Assembly: GCA_016303065.1 (NCBI GenBank)
Contig: JAEDMJ010000010.1
Coordinates: 1 to 52,808 of the forward strand
DNA: 52,808 nucleotides
Origin: Clostridiales bacterium
GTDB taxonomy: Bacteria > Bacillota > Clostridia > Oscillospirales > QAMX01
Reading direction: 5' to 3'
How positions within the stretch are numbered: position 1 is the stretch's first letter; every line of letters begins with the position of its first letter. The position numbers and the translations under genes were made by a program. Shown in pieces: positions 42,772 through 51,167 of this stretch. The notes below the pieces were generated by a model. That model worked only from the letters and a program-made list of their open reading frames with translations. It did not search any database and was not told the DNA's origin.

Positions 42772-44199
42772 ATGAAAAAGTCTACCAGACTCATCTCCTT
42801 GCTGCTTGTTGTTCTGTTGGCTCTTGGTATATTCGCCGCCTGCGGTAATACCGATCCCGAAGACACCACCAGCGGAGATAACACCACCGGTGAAGCAACC
42901 ACCACCGCTGACACCGGCGACGTAACCACAGATAACCCGGCGAAGACCTACGATGGTTATCAGTTCACCATCAACAGTGACAAGTTCTTCCCCAGGTACA
43001 CTGAAACCGGCGAGTTCCAGAGCGAAACAGACGCCAACCTTGCTGATGAACTTTTGGCTCTTGAAGAGGCGCTCGACGTTGAGTTTGTCCTTTCCAAAAT
43101 TGAGAGCGACGACCTTCTTGCGACTCTGACCACCGCCACCATGGGCGGCCAGATGCTCACCGACGTTATCTATGCTCACCAGGAAGTTTTCATGCCTGCC
43201 GCCAAAGCCGGTTACCTCTACGCCGTTGACGGCTCCGAGCTCACCGCTGCCGGACTTGACTACGCCGATTCCACCCGTTGGTATCAGCCGACTGTCACCG
43301 AAGTCAATGTCTTCGGTCATTACTGGGGCCTTGATGTTGCTTCCGAGTACGTTTCCGCCCGCACCGGCTACTTTGTCTCCTTTAACCATGAGCTTGTTAA
43401 GTCCGCCGGCGTTGACAACCTCTATCAGCTCGTCCGCGACAAGCAGTGGAATTGGGAAACCTATCTTGACATTGCCAAGAAGGTCACCAAGGACACCGAC
43501 GGCGACGGCAACTTCGACTACTTCGGCACCGGCGCTACTGCCTGGGGCAACGAAGCTGTCTGCAACGGCGTCAACTACATTCAGCCCGACGAGACTGGCA
43601 AGTGGGTCGTTTCCATTGACACCCCTGCCGGCGTCGACGCCCTCCAGTTCCTGTATGACATGAACTACGGCACCAACACCCGCTGCGACGAGGGCTCCGG
43701 CACCTGCCGCCAGATGTTCGCCGACGGCTTCATCGCCTTCAACTGGTGCAACATGGGCCATATCCAGAGCACCAACGAGATCATCCGTAACTCCAACCAT
43801 CCTTACGGTATCGTTCCGATGCCTCTCGGCCCTGCCGCCACCGAGTACGTCAGCTCCCATGACGACCTCAATCTTCTCATCATCCAGACCTCCAACAAGG
43901 AACTCGACCGCACCGTCGACATCCTTAACCAGTGGGCGCTCGTTATGAACGACACCGAGGCTTACCTCGACGTTCTTGACGACGGACGCTGCAACACCGA
44001 GGAAGACAAGGAAATGATGGTCACCTACATCATCCCGAACTTCTACCTCACCATGATGGAGATCACCGAGGATATCCATGACTGCATCGACAGCGGCTTC
44101 ATTTCCGGTGTTTCCTACTACCAGATGACCCCGGCGCAGGTCATTGAGACCTACTCCAGCCAGCTCCAGGGCCACCTCGACGCTTTCTTCAACAACTGA
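42772..44199 (+). CDS. Extracellular solute-binding lipoprotein (family 1, sugar-type ABC import)
   Basis: 475 residues. Signal peptide and lipobox FAAC (LLALGIFAACGN), a long Thr/Asp-rich tether, then a periplasmic-binding-protein fold (VFGHYWGLDV, NWETYLDIAKKVTKDTDGDGNFDYFG, QMFADGFIAFNWCNMG, GIVPMPLGP). DTDGDGNFD is an EF-hand-like calcium loop also seen in dockerin-like settings and some binding proteins. No permease or ATPase gene follows, so it is an orphan. Codon use is visibly more biased than in neighbours (GGC, ACC, GCC/GCT, few rare codons), suggesting very high expression. Confidence 0.93.
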   Translation: MKKSTRLISLLLVVLLALGIFAACGNTDPEDTTSGDNTTGEATTTADTGDVTTDNPAKTYDGYQFTINSDKFFPRYTETGEFQSETDANLADELLALEEALDVEFVLSKIESDDLLATLTTATMGGQMLTDVIYAHQEVFMPAAKAGYLYAVDGSELTAAGLDYADSTRWYQPTVTEVNVFGHYWGLDVASEYVSARTGYFVSFNHELVKSAGVDNLYQLVRDKQWNWETYLDIAKKVTKDTDGDGNFDYFGTGATAWGNEAVCNGVNYIQPDETGKWVVSIDTPAGVDALQFLYDMNYGTNTRCDEGSGTCRQMFADGFIAFNWCNMGHIQSTNEIIRNSNHPYGIVPMPLGPAATEYVSSHDDLNLLIIQTSNKELDRTVDILNQWALVMNDTEAYLDVLDDGRCNTEEDKEMMVTYIIPNFYLTMMEITEDIHDCIDSGFISGVSYYQMTPAQVIETYSSQLQGHLDAFFNN

Positions 44200-44248
44200 G
44201 AAGCAAAGGGATAGCCAGAAGCTAAACTGAACTGAACTGAAAACCAAG

Positions 44249-44283
44249 CAGACGCCGAAGTTAAAACTTCGGCGTCTGTTTTT
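44249..44283 (+). terminator. Intrinsic terminator after the binding lipoprotein
   Basis: 14-bp perfect stem CAGACGCCGAAGTT (44249-44262) with AACTTCGGCGTCTG (44265-44278), then TTTTT. Confidence 0.9.
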
Positions 44284-44343
44284 GTTCCCAGGATTTTGTG
44301 AATCTGCTTTGTCCGGAAAAAGTGAGAGCCGTGCCGGGACGAA

Positions 44344-44380
44344 AAGAGCGCGTAAGACCTTGATGGTCTTACGCGCTCTT
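44344..44380 (-). terminator. Terminator downstream of birA
   Basis: 16-bp perfect stem (44344-44359 with 44365-44380, loop TTGAT) beyond the birA stop, with a short T run on the minus strand; the second hairpin in a convergent gap. Confidence 0.75.
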
Positions 44381-44433
44381 TATGCCGCGGTCGGCGCTAT
44401 TTTCAGCAGCTTTTGCCAATGCGGCCGGCAGTG

Positions 44434-45165
44434 TCAGAACTTTCCCCCGTCCGGACGGATGCTTATTTCTCCGCTTCCAAGGGTCATGTACTCGCCTTTA
44501 TCGGTTTCCACAGTCAGCGTCCCGCTGTCCTCGATATCCCGCACGGTGGCGGCAAAGCTTTCTCCGCGGTTTGGGATAACGAGTATTCTGCGGTTCAGAA
44601 CGACGGAGCGTTCGCGGTAGTAAAAATACCAGTCCGGCGCAGTTCCGTCCCCCACGGCTCTGAGAGCCGCTATTACGGCGTCTGTAAGCCGCTGCCTTGT
44701 GGGCCCGTCCATTTCAATCCCGATCGCGATATCCGAAAGCTCTTCCGGGAACTCTGTTCCCTCCGGGAAACAGTTCAGCCCAACTCCGATAACTGTGCCG
44801 CGGAGGTGCATTGCGCTGTCGGCAATTGCTTCGCACAAAATCCCGCCGAGCTTTTTTCCATCGAGATAAATGTCGTTTATCCATTTTATCCCGGCTTTAA
44901 CGCCGAACAAGTCAAGCGCCCGGCAAACCGCCGCCGCAACGACCGCGGAAATGACCGGCATCCGTTCCGCAGGAAGATCCGGCTCAATGTACACCGAAAG
45001 GTATATGCCCCCCTCGGGAGAGAAAAAACTGCGTCCGAGCCGTCCACGGCCGCCCGACTGGTGCAGAGCGACAACGGCATCCCCGGCCGAAGCTTCGCCC
45101 GAGGCGACAAGCGATTTCAGCACGTCGTTTGTGGAAACGGCGCTTTTAAGTACCGTCGTCTTCAT
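44434..45165 (-). CDS. birA: Biotin--[acetyl-CoA-carboxylase] ligase, monofunctional
   Basis: 243 residues. Catalytic domain only: SGGRGRLGRSFFSPEGG (biotinyl-AMP loop), GIKWINDIYLDGKKLGGIL, GVGLNCF, then a C-terminal SH3-like domain (SFAATVRDIEDSGTLTVET). The N-terminal helix-turn-helix of the bifunctional repressor type is absent. Attaches biotin to carboxylase carrier domains. ATG overlaps the amidohydrolase stop by 4 nt. Confidence 0.94.
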   Translation of the reverse strand: MKTTVLKSAVSTNDVLKSLVASGEASAGDAVVALHQSGGRGRLGRSFFSPEGGIYLSVYIEPDLPAERMPVISAVVAAAVCRALDLFGVKAGIKWINDIYLDGKKLGGILCEAIADSAMHLRGTVIGVGLNCFPEGTEFPEELSDIAIGIEMDGPTRQRLTDAVIAALRAVGDGTAPDWYFYYRERSVVLNRRILVIPNRGESFAATVRDIEDSGTLTVETDKGEYMTLGSGEISIRPDGGKF

Positions 45166-45965
45166 AGGCCAAGCTCACGCATAAGGTTTCCGCCGAGGAT
45201 AAGCGACTTTGCTTCTTCGGAAATCGGAAGTCCCTGCACGACGCCGATACTGCGCGTTATCCTGTCGGCTCCGTTGTACGGAAAATCAAGCCCGAAAATG
45301 TGCGATTTTTCTCCGGTGAACTCGATCAGATCCAGAAGCTGTTCCGGGGAAATATACCATTTTCCCTTTTCGTAAATCGAAGTCCACCCCGCAAAAATCC
45401 GCGGCTCACCGGCGCAGTTTCTCTGGTTTGTCATAACGGCGATGGCCTCTTTGAAAAAGCAGTACCCGCCCATGTGCTCCATGGAAAACCGAAGCTTTGG
45501 AAAATCCCATGCCAGGTCGTCGAACATCAAAACGGACGATTCACTCAAACGCTCGTAGTGAACCCCGCTGTGAAAGCTCAGAAAGAGCCCGAGTTTTTCA
45601 GCCTCTCCGTAAACGCGGTAAGCCTTTTCTCCGTTGATCCTGAACACCTGGTGCTGCGGATGAAGCTTTATGCCTTTGAACCCCAGCTCGGCGATCTCTT
45701 TAACCTGATCCTCGAGGTCGTCGCGGTCAAAATTCACCGTGCCGAACCCGACGATATCCCTCTCTCCGCGAAGCTGATCCGCAAGCCAGCGGTTCTGATT
45801 TTCGTCCGGAGAAAGAACCTGCGTGCTGCCGTTTTTATTAAACGGAGCAAAAGCAACCGCCCCGTCAATGCCGGCGCTGTCCATGAGCTTTTTGAGCGAA
45901 TCAAGCGAACCGGCAGGTCTGATTTCTTCATGGAAAACATGGGCGTGATTGGCAAAAATCTTCAT
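45162..45965 (-). CDS. Amidohydrolase_2-family TIM-barrel hydrolase/decarboxylase
   Basis: 267 residues. Metal-site pattern: HAHVF at residues 7-11, KLHPQHQ, LSFHSGVHY, SMEHMGGY and the C-terminal FGLDFPYN (Asp). This is the Amidohydrolase_2 group of decarboxylases and lactonases; substrate unknown. Lies between manA (55 bp upstream) and birA in one orientation, GGGG before ATG. Confidence 0.88.
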   Translation of the reverse strand: MKIFANHAHVFHEEIRPAGSLDSLKKLMDSAGIDGAVAFAPFNKNGSTQVLSPDENQNRWLADQLRGERDIVGFGTVNFDRDDLEDQVKEIAELGFKGIKLHPQHQVFRINGEKAYRVYGEAEKLGLFLSFHSGVHYERLSESSVLMFDDLAWDFPKLRFSMEHMGGYCFFKEAIAVMTNQRNCAGEPRIFAGWTSIYEKGKWYISPEQLLDLIEFTGEKSHIFGLDFPYNGADRITRSIGVVQGLPISEEAKSLILGGNLMRELGL

Positions 45966-46020
45966 TCAAACTATCCCCTCTGATATTTTTCTTTAAGCGG
46001 CATTTTTCTTTGACCGGAAA

Positions 46021-47061
46021 CTACATTCCGCAAAGCGCCGATACGGTCTTACTGTCAAATCCGAGCTTTTCCAGGGGCTCGATGTATTCGCTTTGGGCGT
46101 CGGCGAGCCAGTATCTGAACGCTGTCATGCTGCCGGAAAGGCAATATTTTCCGGCCTCCGCCGGTATCAGCGCAGTCTCGCCCTTTTTGAGCGAAACGCT
46201 CTCTCCCCCGCAGGAGACTTTTCCCTCGCCCTCGGCAACGAACAGGATATGGAAGCTTCCCTTCCCGGTGTCCTCTTCGGCAGAGCCGTTCAGCGTAAGC
46301 TTCATCGCCGCGAAATACCCGCAGGCGTTGAGCCATTCGCGGGTCCCCCAGGGCTCCTCGGCTTTGAGGCTTTCGGAAGCCGCACCCTTCTGCGAAGTGT
46401 TTGAAACGTCCAGGGCTTTCCCGATATGGAGCTGTCTCGGCTTTCCGTCAAGCCCCATCCTTCCCCAGTCGTAAACGCGGTAGGTGGAGTCCGACGACTG
46501 CTGTATCTCGGCGATCACAAGCCCCGCGCCGATGGCATGAACAAGTCCCGCGGGAAGATAATAGCTTCTTCCCTTCTCGGCCGGAACAAATTCAAGCGCC
46601 TCTTCAAGCGTGTTGTTTTTTATCCGCTGCGCATATTCTTCCCTCGTGATCGGCTTTTTGAAGCCGAGATAAAGCCCCGCGCCCTCTTCACAGCTCAAGA
46701 CCGTCCACATCTCGGTTTTTCCGTTGTCGTTTTCCGCTTTTTGGGCGTAATCGTCGTTCGGGTGCACCTGGACAGAAAGGCGGTCGCGGGCGTCGATAAG
46801 CTTGAAAAGCACGGGAAACTCCTTTGTGCGGCACCTTGTCCCAAGCAGTTCCGAACCGAACTCCGCCGTCAGCTCGTCAAGAGCGCGTCCGGCATATATG
46901 CCGTTTGCGGCAACGGATTTCCCGTTTTTATGTGCAGACATCTCCCAGCTTTCGCCGGTGAATTCAAACTCCGTATTTTTGAGAAATTCGTTTCTGAGCT
47001 TGCTTCCGCCCCAGGGAGCGGCCTTGCAGCAGGGCGTCATTTTTATTGGATAAATGACCAT
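46021..47061 (-). CDS. manA: Mannose-6-phosphate isomerase, class I
   Basis: 346 residues, the short Gram-positive form. Zinc ligands in QVHPNDDYAQ, GKTEMWTVL and LPAGLVHAIG. Opens the path from mannose-6-phosphate to fructose-6-phosphate. It is divergent from the GH92 alpha-mannosidase gene, so released mannose would flow directly into it and then to Fba-dependent glycolysis. GGAG 7 nt before ATG. Confidence 0.95.
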   Translation of the reverse strand: MVIYPIKMTPCCKAAPWGGSKLRNEFLKNTEFEFTGESWEMSAHKNGKSVAANGIYAGRALDELTAEFGSELLGTRCRTKEFPVLFKLIDARDRLSVQVHPNDDYAQKAENDNGKTEMWTVLSCEEGAGLYLGFKKPITREEYAQRIKNNTLEEALEFVPAEKGRSYYLPAGLVHAIGAGLVIAEIQQSSDSTYRVYDWGRMGLDGKPRQLHIGKALDVSNTSQKGAASESLKAEEPWGTREWLNACGYFAAMKLTLNGSAEEDTGKGSFHILFVAEGEGKVSCGGESVSLKKGETALIPAEAGKYCLSGSMTAFRYWLADAQSEYIEPLEKLGFDSKTVSALCGM

Positions 47062-47090
47062 TTCATCACTCCGTTCACCAAGATAATACT

Positions 47091-47130
47091 ATTTTACCCT
47101 ATTGACTTAAATATTGCAATAGGGTAAAAT
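47091..47130. promoter_or_regulatory. 40-bp palindrome containing overlapping divergent promoters (manA / GH92)
   Basis: Perfect 14-bp arms ATTTTACCCTATTG (47091-47104) and CAATAGGGTAAAAT (47117-47130), 12-bp centre. Plus strand: TTGACT (47102-47107), N17, TAAAAT (47125-47130) for GH92. Minus strand: TTGCAA (47119-47114), N17, TAAAAT (47096-47091) for manA. Each -10 is in one arm and the -35 elements interleave in the middle, so only one polymerase, or a dimeric regulator, could occupy it at a time. Confidence 0.8.
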
Positions 47131-47170
47131 TACTAAAGAGATATCAGAACTTGCCATACGGAGGTTTGAA

Positions 47171-49294
47171 ATGCGCCTTTCTGATTACATTGACCCGTAC
47201 ATCGGCTCGGTCGGCCATCTTCTCACGGCAACCCAGCCGATCACAGCACTCCCCCACGGAATGTCCCGCGTTCTGCCAAGCTTCACTCCCGGCACAAAGG
47301 ACTACTACGTTGCCGACAGCATAGTCGGCATTGAAGCCGGAGTTTTCACGATCATGCCCGAAAATTCCGACGGCGGATTTGCTTCGCGCTTTGACCACGA
47401 TCTCGAGGTCTGCCGCGCCTACGGCGGCTCTGTCTGGCTCGAAAACTGCGCCTGTACCGCAGAGTATACGGCCACGGCCCACGGCGGACTTGTACGCTTC
47501 ACTTTCGACGAAAGCGGAACTCACCGGATCCTTCTCCGCGCCGACACGGCGGTCATTGTCGAGGGAAATACCGTCACCGGCACCGGCGGCTATATGCGCG
47601 GCAGGGGTTTCGGCGTCTGCATCCCGTCGGAAAGCTTCACTTCCGAACCCGCCTCTGGCACCGTAACGACCAAACGCGGCGAAATACACTGGAAAGGCAC
47701 AGTCATCACCTTCTTCGGAAGCTCGATCGAAATTCCCTTCGGCATATCCTTTGTAAGCGCCCAAAGCGCCGCTGTAAGCCTTGAAAAGGAAGTAAGCGGA
47801 AAGACCCTTGACGAGCTCAAGGAGTCCGTCGCAAGCGCCTGGGACGCGCTTCTCGGACATTTTTCCGTCGAGGGTGAAGAGAGAAGAAAAAAGATCTTTT
47901 ACACCGGACTTTACCGCGTGTTTCTCCGCCAGGTCTGCATTTCCGAAAACGGCGAATACTACTCCGGATTCGACAAATCCGTTCACCGCGACGAAGGCCG
48001 CGGATTTTACTGCAACGACGGAGTGTGGGACACCCACCGCGGAGCGCACCCGCTTCAGGCGCTTATCGAGCCCCAGGTCCACGCTGACATTCTCGAAAGC
48101 TTCCTGCGTCAGTTTGACCAGAGCGGCTGGCTTCAGGATTTCCCCTATCCCAACGGCGGCGTTCCGTGTATGCTCGGAACGCACACCACGACGCTCTTTG
48201 CAAACGCCCTGGCCCACGGAATCCCCTTCGACTGCGAACGGGCCTGGAAAGCCGTCAGATACGCCCATTTTGAAGGCTCCCTGCTTCCGTGGTACATCGG
48301 CCCGGAGACCCCGTTTGACCGCTGCTACCGCGAAAAGGGCTTCTGCCCGGCCATCCATCCCGACGCGCCGGAGACGATACCCGAGGTTCACCCCTTCGAG
48401 CGCCGCCAGGCCGTCTCGGTCACTCTTGAGCAGGCCTACGACGACTACTGCGCCGCAAAGCTTGCCGACCGCGCCGGCGCAAAGGAGGACGCGGAAACTC
48501 TGCGCCGCTGGTGCCAAAACTACCGCAATCTCTTTGATCCGTCCATCGGCTTCATGGCTCCCAGGGATGAAAACGGCGAGTTCATCCGCCCCTACGACCC
48601 CAAAAAGGCTCATGCCCAGGGCGGCCGCGACTATTTCGCAGAATGCAACGGCTGGGTCTACACAATGGAGGTGCGCCACGACGTTGCCGGTCTGATCGAA
48701 CTCTTCGGCGGAAAAGAGAATTTCTCCCGCCGCATGGACGCAATCTTCTCAGAACAGCCCGACGGCCCGGTTTACCACTGGCTCTCGCTTTTCCCCGATT
48801 CCACAGGTCTTATCGGACAGTTCTGCATGGGCAACGAACCTGCCTTCCACATTCCGTATATGTACAACTTCTGCGGCGAGCCCTGGAAGACCCAGAAGAT
48901 ACTCCACGACATCTGCCGCGTATGGTTCTCGCCCCATCCGCTCGGCATCTGCGGCGACGAGGACGGCGGCGCGATGTCCGCCTGGTACGTCTTCACGGCG
49001 ATGGGCTTCTATCCCTTCTGCGTCGGCAGCGGCACATACGTCATCGGAAGCCCGCAGTTTGACAGCGTCTCTGTTGCTCTGGGCAACGGCAGAACCTTTA
49101 CCGTCAGGGCCGACGGAGTGAGCGAAGGCAAAAAGTATATCGCATCCGCCCGGCTCAACGGAAAAGCCCTCGAGCGCTCATGGTTCACCGCGGATGAACT
49201 CCTCGCCGGAGGCGTTCTTGAGCTTGAGATGAGCGCGCGCCCCGTTAAAACCTGGGCAGCGGACAAGGACTGTGTCCCGCCCTCCATGTATTGA
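47171..49294 (+). CDS. GH92 family alpha-mannosidase, cytoplasmic
   Basis: 707 residues. GH92 blocks: the opening VDPYIGSVGH-like DYIDPYIGSVGHLL, GVWDTHRGAHPL, YCAAKLADRAGAKEDA, GNEPAFHIPYMYNF (about residue 554) and GDEDGGAMSAWYVFTAMGFYP (about 595, catalytic acid/base region), then IGSPQFDSV. These are calcium-dependent exo-alpha-mannosidases acting on N-glycan or mannan oligosaccharides. No signal peptide, unlike most Bacteroides homologues, so it works on imported oligosaccharides. GGAGG 6 nt before ATG. Confidence 0.95.
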   Translation: MRLSDYIDPYIGSVGHLLTATQPITALPHGMSRVLPSFTPGTKDYYVADSIVGIEAGVFTIMPENSDGGFASRFDHDLEVCRAYGGSVWLENCACTAEYTATAHGGLVRFTFDESGTHRILLRADTAVIVEGNTVTGTGGYMRGRGFGVCIPSESFTSEPASGTVTTKRGEIHWKGTVITFFGSSIEIPFGISFVSAQSAAVSLEKEVSGKTLDELKESVASAWDALLGHFSVEGEERRKKIFYTGLYRVFLRQVCISENGEYYSGFDKSVHRDEGRGFYCNDGVWDTHRGAHPLQALIEPQVHADILESFLRQFDQSGWLQDFPYPNGGVPCMLGTHTTTLFANALAHGIPFDCERAWKAVRYAHFEGSLLPWYIGPETPFDRCYREKGFCPAIHPDAPETIPEVHPFERRQAVSVTLEQAYDDYCAAKLADRAGAKEDAETLRRWCQNYRNLFDPSIGFMAPRDENGEFIRPYDPKKAHAQGGRDYFAECNGWVYTMEVRHDVAGLIELFGGKENFSRRMDAIFSEQPDGPVYHWLSLFPDSTGLIGQFCMGNEPAFHIPYMYNFCGEPWKTQKILHDICRVWFSPHPLGICGDEDGGAMSAWYVFTAMGFYPFCVGSGTYVIGSPQFDSVSVALGNGRTFTVRADGVSEGKKYIASARLNGKALERSWFTADELLAGGVLELEMSARPVKTWAADKDCVPPSMY

Positions 49295-49308
49295 TGAAGA
49301 ATTTCCTC

Positions 49309-49345
49309 TTTCCGGAGCCCCCAAAAAGGGCTCCGGAAAATTTTT
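49309..49345 (+). terminator. Intrinsic terminator after GH92
   Basis: 12-bp perfect stem TTTCCGGAGCCC (49309-49320) with GGGCTCCGGAAA (49328-49339), followed by ATTTTT. Confidence 0.9.
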
Positions 49346-49366
49346 CAAAAGAACCCAAAAAAGTGC

Positions 49367-49395
49367 TTGACATTTCCTTCTCACTCGTGTATAAT
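49367..49395 (+). promoter_or_regulatory. Consensus promoter of the tRNA-Val gene
   Basis: TTGACA (49367-49372), 17 bp, TATAAT (49390-49395), about 34 bp before the mature tRNA. Confidence 0.9.
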
Positions 49396-49428
49396 ATGCG
49401 GTGTTGGGCGACAACAGCAAAACAACAC

Positions 49429-49501
49429 GGACGCTTAGCTCAGCTGGTAGAGCACTCGCTTGACGTGCGAGTGGTCAGCGGTTCGAATCCGTTAGCGTCC
49501 A
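49429..49501 (+). tRNA. tRNA-Val (anticodon GAC)
   Basis: Full cloverleaf: acceptor GGACGCT/AGCGTCC (49429-49435 with 49494-49500), D arm AGCTCAGCTGGTAGAGC, anticodon stem ACTCGC/GCGAGT with loop TTGACGT giving anticodon GAC, T arm with GGTTCGAATCC, discriminator A. CCA is not encoded. Own promoter and terminator, single-gene unit. Confidence 0.97.
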
Positions 49502-49509
49502 TAATAAAG

Positions 49510-49539
49510 CCTCTGTCAGTTTGGCAGAGGTCTTTTTTT
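49510..49539 (+). terminator. Terminator of the tRNA-Val gene
   Basis: CCTCTGTC (49510-49517) with GGCAGAGG (49523-49530), one G-T pair, then TCTTTTTTT. Confidence 0.88.
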
Positions 49540-49607
49540 GTCTTTTTGGCATCTTGTTCTCCCCCGCCGCATAGAATACACATCATGACAAAAAGGAAGT
49601 GCATACT

Positions 49608-50090
49608 ATGCGCGAAAAGGAATACGACCGCAGTTCCGCCGTGGCCTACGCAAGAAGGTGGGCTCTCGACCGGAACCCCGCGTTTTACAATTTCGAGGCA
49701 ATAGGCGGCGACTGCACCAATTTTGCATCCCAATGCCTTTTTGCCGGAGCCGGCACAATGAACTTCACAAAAACGACCGGCTGGTATTACCGCTCCGCCT
49801 CCGACAGAACCGCTTCCTGGACCGGAGTCGAATACCTCTTTGATTTCCTCGTCGGAAACCGCTCCGCCGGTCCCTTCGCCGCCGAAGTCCGCCTTCCGGA
49901 AGCGCTCCCCGGAGATCTGGTGCAGCTTGGCGCGCGCGGCGGAAGCTTTTACCACACGCCGGTCATAACCGCCGTGTTCCCCGAAATCCTTGTGGCGGCG
50001 CACACCTTTGACGCCCTCGACCGTCCCCTTTCGTCATACTTTTTTGAAAACATACGCTTTCTTCACATTGCCGGCGTCCGGACGCTTTAG
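49608..50090 (+). CDS. Amidase_6-domain protein (putative wall or peptide amidase)
   Basis: 160 residues from ATG 49608, about 9 nt after AAAGGAAG. Matches the Amidase_6 pattern closely: YDRSSAVAYARRWALDRNPAFYNFEAIGGDCTNFASQCLFAGAG with the catalytic-type Cys, WYYRSASDRTASWTGVEYLFDFL, and a later His in YHTPVITAVF. No signal peptide, so if it acts on wall peptides it would do so in the mother cell or after lysis; often spore related in this group (inference). Confidence 0.88.
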   Translation: MREKEYDRSSAVAYARRWALDRNPAFYNFEAIGGDCTNFASQCLFAGAGTMNFTKTTGWYYRSASDRTASWTGVEYLFDFLVGNRSAGPFAAEVRLPEALPGDLVQLGARGGSFYHTPVITAVFPEILVAAHTFDALDRPLSSYFFENIRFLHIAGVRTL

Positions 50091-50103
50091 CTCCGCAAGC
50101 GCT

Positions 50104-50955
50104 TTATCGGGGGTATTCGTACTCAAAGGAGGCATTCTGCGCCTGCGCTTCAAAAAGCGTCTCCCCGCCCTTTCGAAAGCAGTAATAAACGCTGCACAAC
50201 AGATTTTCCCTTACGGTCCTTGACATCTTTCCCCGGCAGGGCGCCCGAAGCTCTCCCGGCGCGGCTTCCGGCATTTTTACCGCAAGATACCGGTCTCCCT
50301 GGAGCACCGAAATTTCCCGCGAACCCAGCTTTATCAGCCTTGCTCCGAGATAGGTCGCAATGCGGTATTCCTTCCCGTCCAGAAGAACAAATCCGATCAC
50401 CCCGGTGAAGCTCCTGCCCAAAAGCGGAATATCCGCGGCAGAGAGCATGACCGAACCGCGGTCAAAGCAGTACTGCGTCCAGAGATATTTTTTCGGAAAA
50501 GAGCGTCCTCGGTCACCTTCGATATACCCCGTCCCGTCCTCAAAGATGAATTCCTCTCCGTTCACGCTCACCTTCCCGTTCACCGAATGCTTCATACTGT
50601 AAACGCTGTGGCGGCACTCCATAAAGGGGACGAAGCAAAACGGCCCCATAATGTCATATTTCGGCGGTTCAAGCCTCCCCCAAAAGAGCTCCCCCTCCGC
50701 CCATACCTCCGGAGTTTTTACGGAAATGCGCGCTCCGCTTTTTGAAAAGCTGCTTTCGCCGACGGTCAGGATCTCTCCGCTTTTATTCATTTCCCCACAG
50801 GGAAAGTCCGCGTTCCACGCGCCGTTTCCGGTTATAATCTGGATTGAATACGATTTCTGTCCGCTGCCTGCGTGCACTGCCGGGATCACCGCAAGGCTTT
50901 TTGCATCGGACTGGCATTTGAAATACTGCCCGCAGAAATACTCGCGCATATACAT
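50104..50955 (-). CDS. Tocopherol-cyclase-like (lipocalin-type) protein
   Basis: 283 residues, beta-rich, no signal. The block GTGYIEGDRGRSFPKKYLWTQYCF matches the hallmark of the tocopherol cyclase / CrtC-like family (Y-x-E-x-D-x-G-x-SFP-x-x-Y-x-W-x-Q), and the order of strands around it (KHSVNGKVSVNGEEFIFEDG before, MLSAADIPLLGRSFTGVIGFVLLDGKEYRIATY after) fits. Plant-type tocopherol synthesis is not expected, so it likely acts on or binds another lipid. GGAGGAG upstream of ATG 50955; convergent with the amidase gene. Confidence 0.72.
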   Translation of the reverse strand: MYMREYFCGQYFKCQSDAKSLAVIPAVHAGSGQKSYSIQIITGNGAWNADFPCGEMNKSGEILTVGESSFSKSGARISVKTPEVWAEGELFWGRLEPPKYDIMGPFCFVPFMECRHSVYSMKHSVNGKVSVNGEEFIFEDGTGYIEGDRGRSFPKKYLWTQYCFDRGSVMLSAADIPLLGRSFTGVIGFVLLDGKEYRIATYLGARLIKLGSREISVLQGDRYLAVKMPEAAPGELRAPCRGKMSRTVRENLLCSVYYCFRKGGETLFEAQAQNASFEYEYPR

Positions 50956-51167
50956 TTTTCAGCGTCTCCTCCAAAATGCACTTTTCAAGGCAAAAGTATT
51001 CCCCAATGTCAGAAATTTCATTCACTTATGACTTTTCCGCCGCGCTTTTGATTTCCCGGCATCCGCAAAAAAAGTGCGCGAACCGGCTTAATCCGCACGC
51101 TTTTTACTCAGGTTTTCCCCGGAAAACGGTCTTGCCATCCGCGCTCGTATGAAAACGGATTCCTCTC

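Noticed and set aside
44226..44240. ACTGA repeated three times after the lipoprotein stop
   Set aside because: Too short for a meaningful array; probably slippage beside the terminator.
42724..44247. 507-residue minus-strand frame opposite the solute-binding lipoprotein
   Set aside because: Same cause: biased codons of the lipoprotein gene leave the antisense frame open; its Val/Gly/Asp repeats have no fold signature.
51061..51110. Terminator near 51073-51096 (GTGCG/CGCAC with A and T runs)
   Set aside because: Stem is only five pairs with a large loop, so not listed as a feature.
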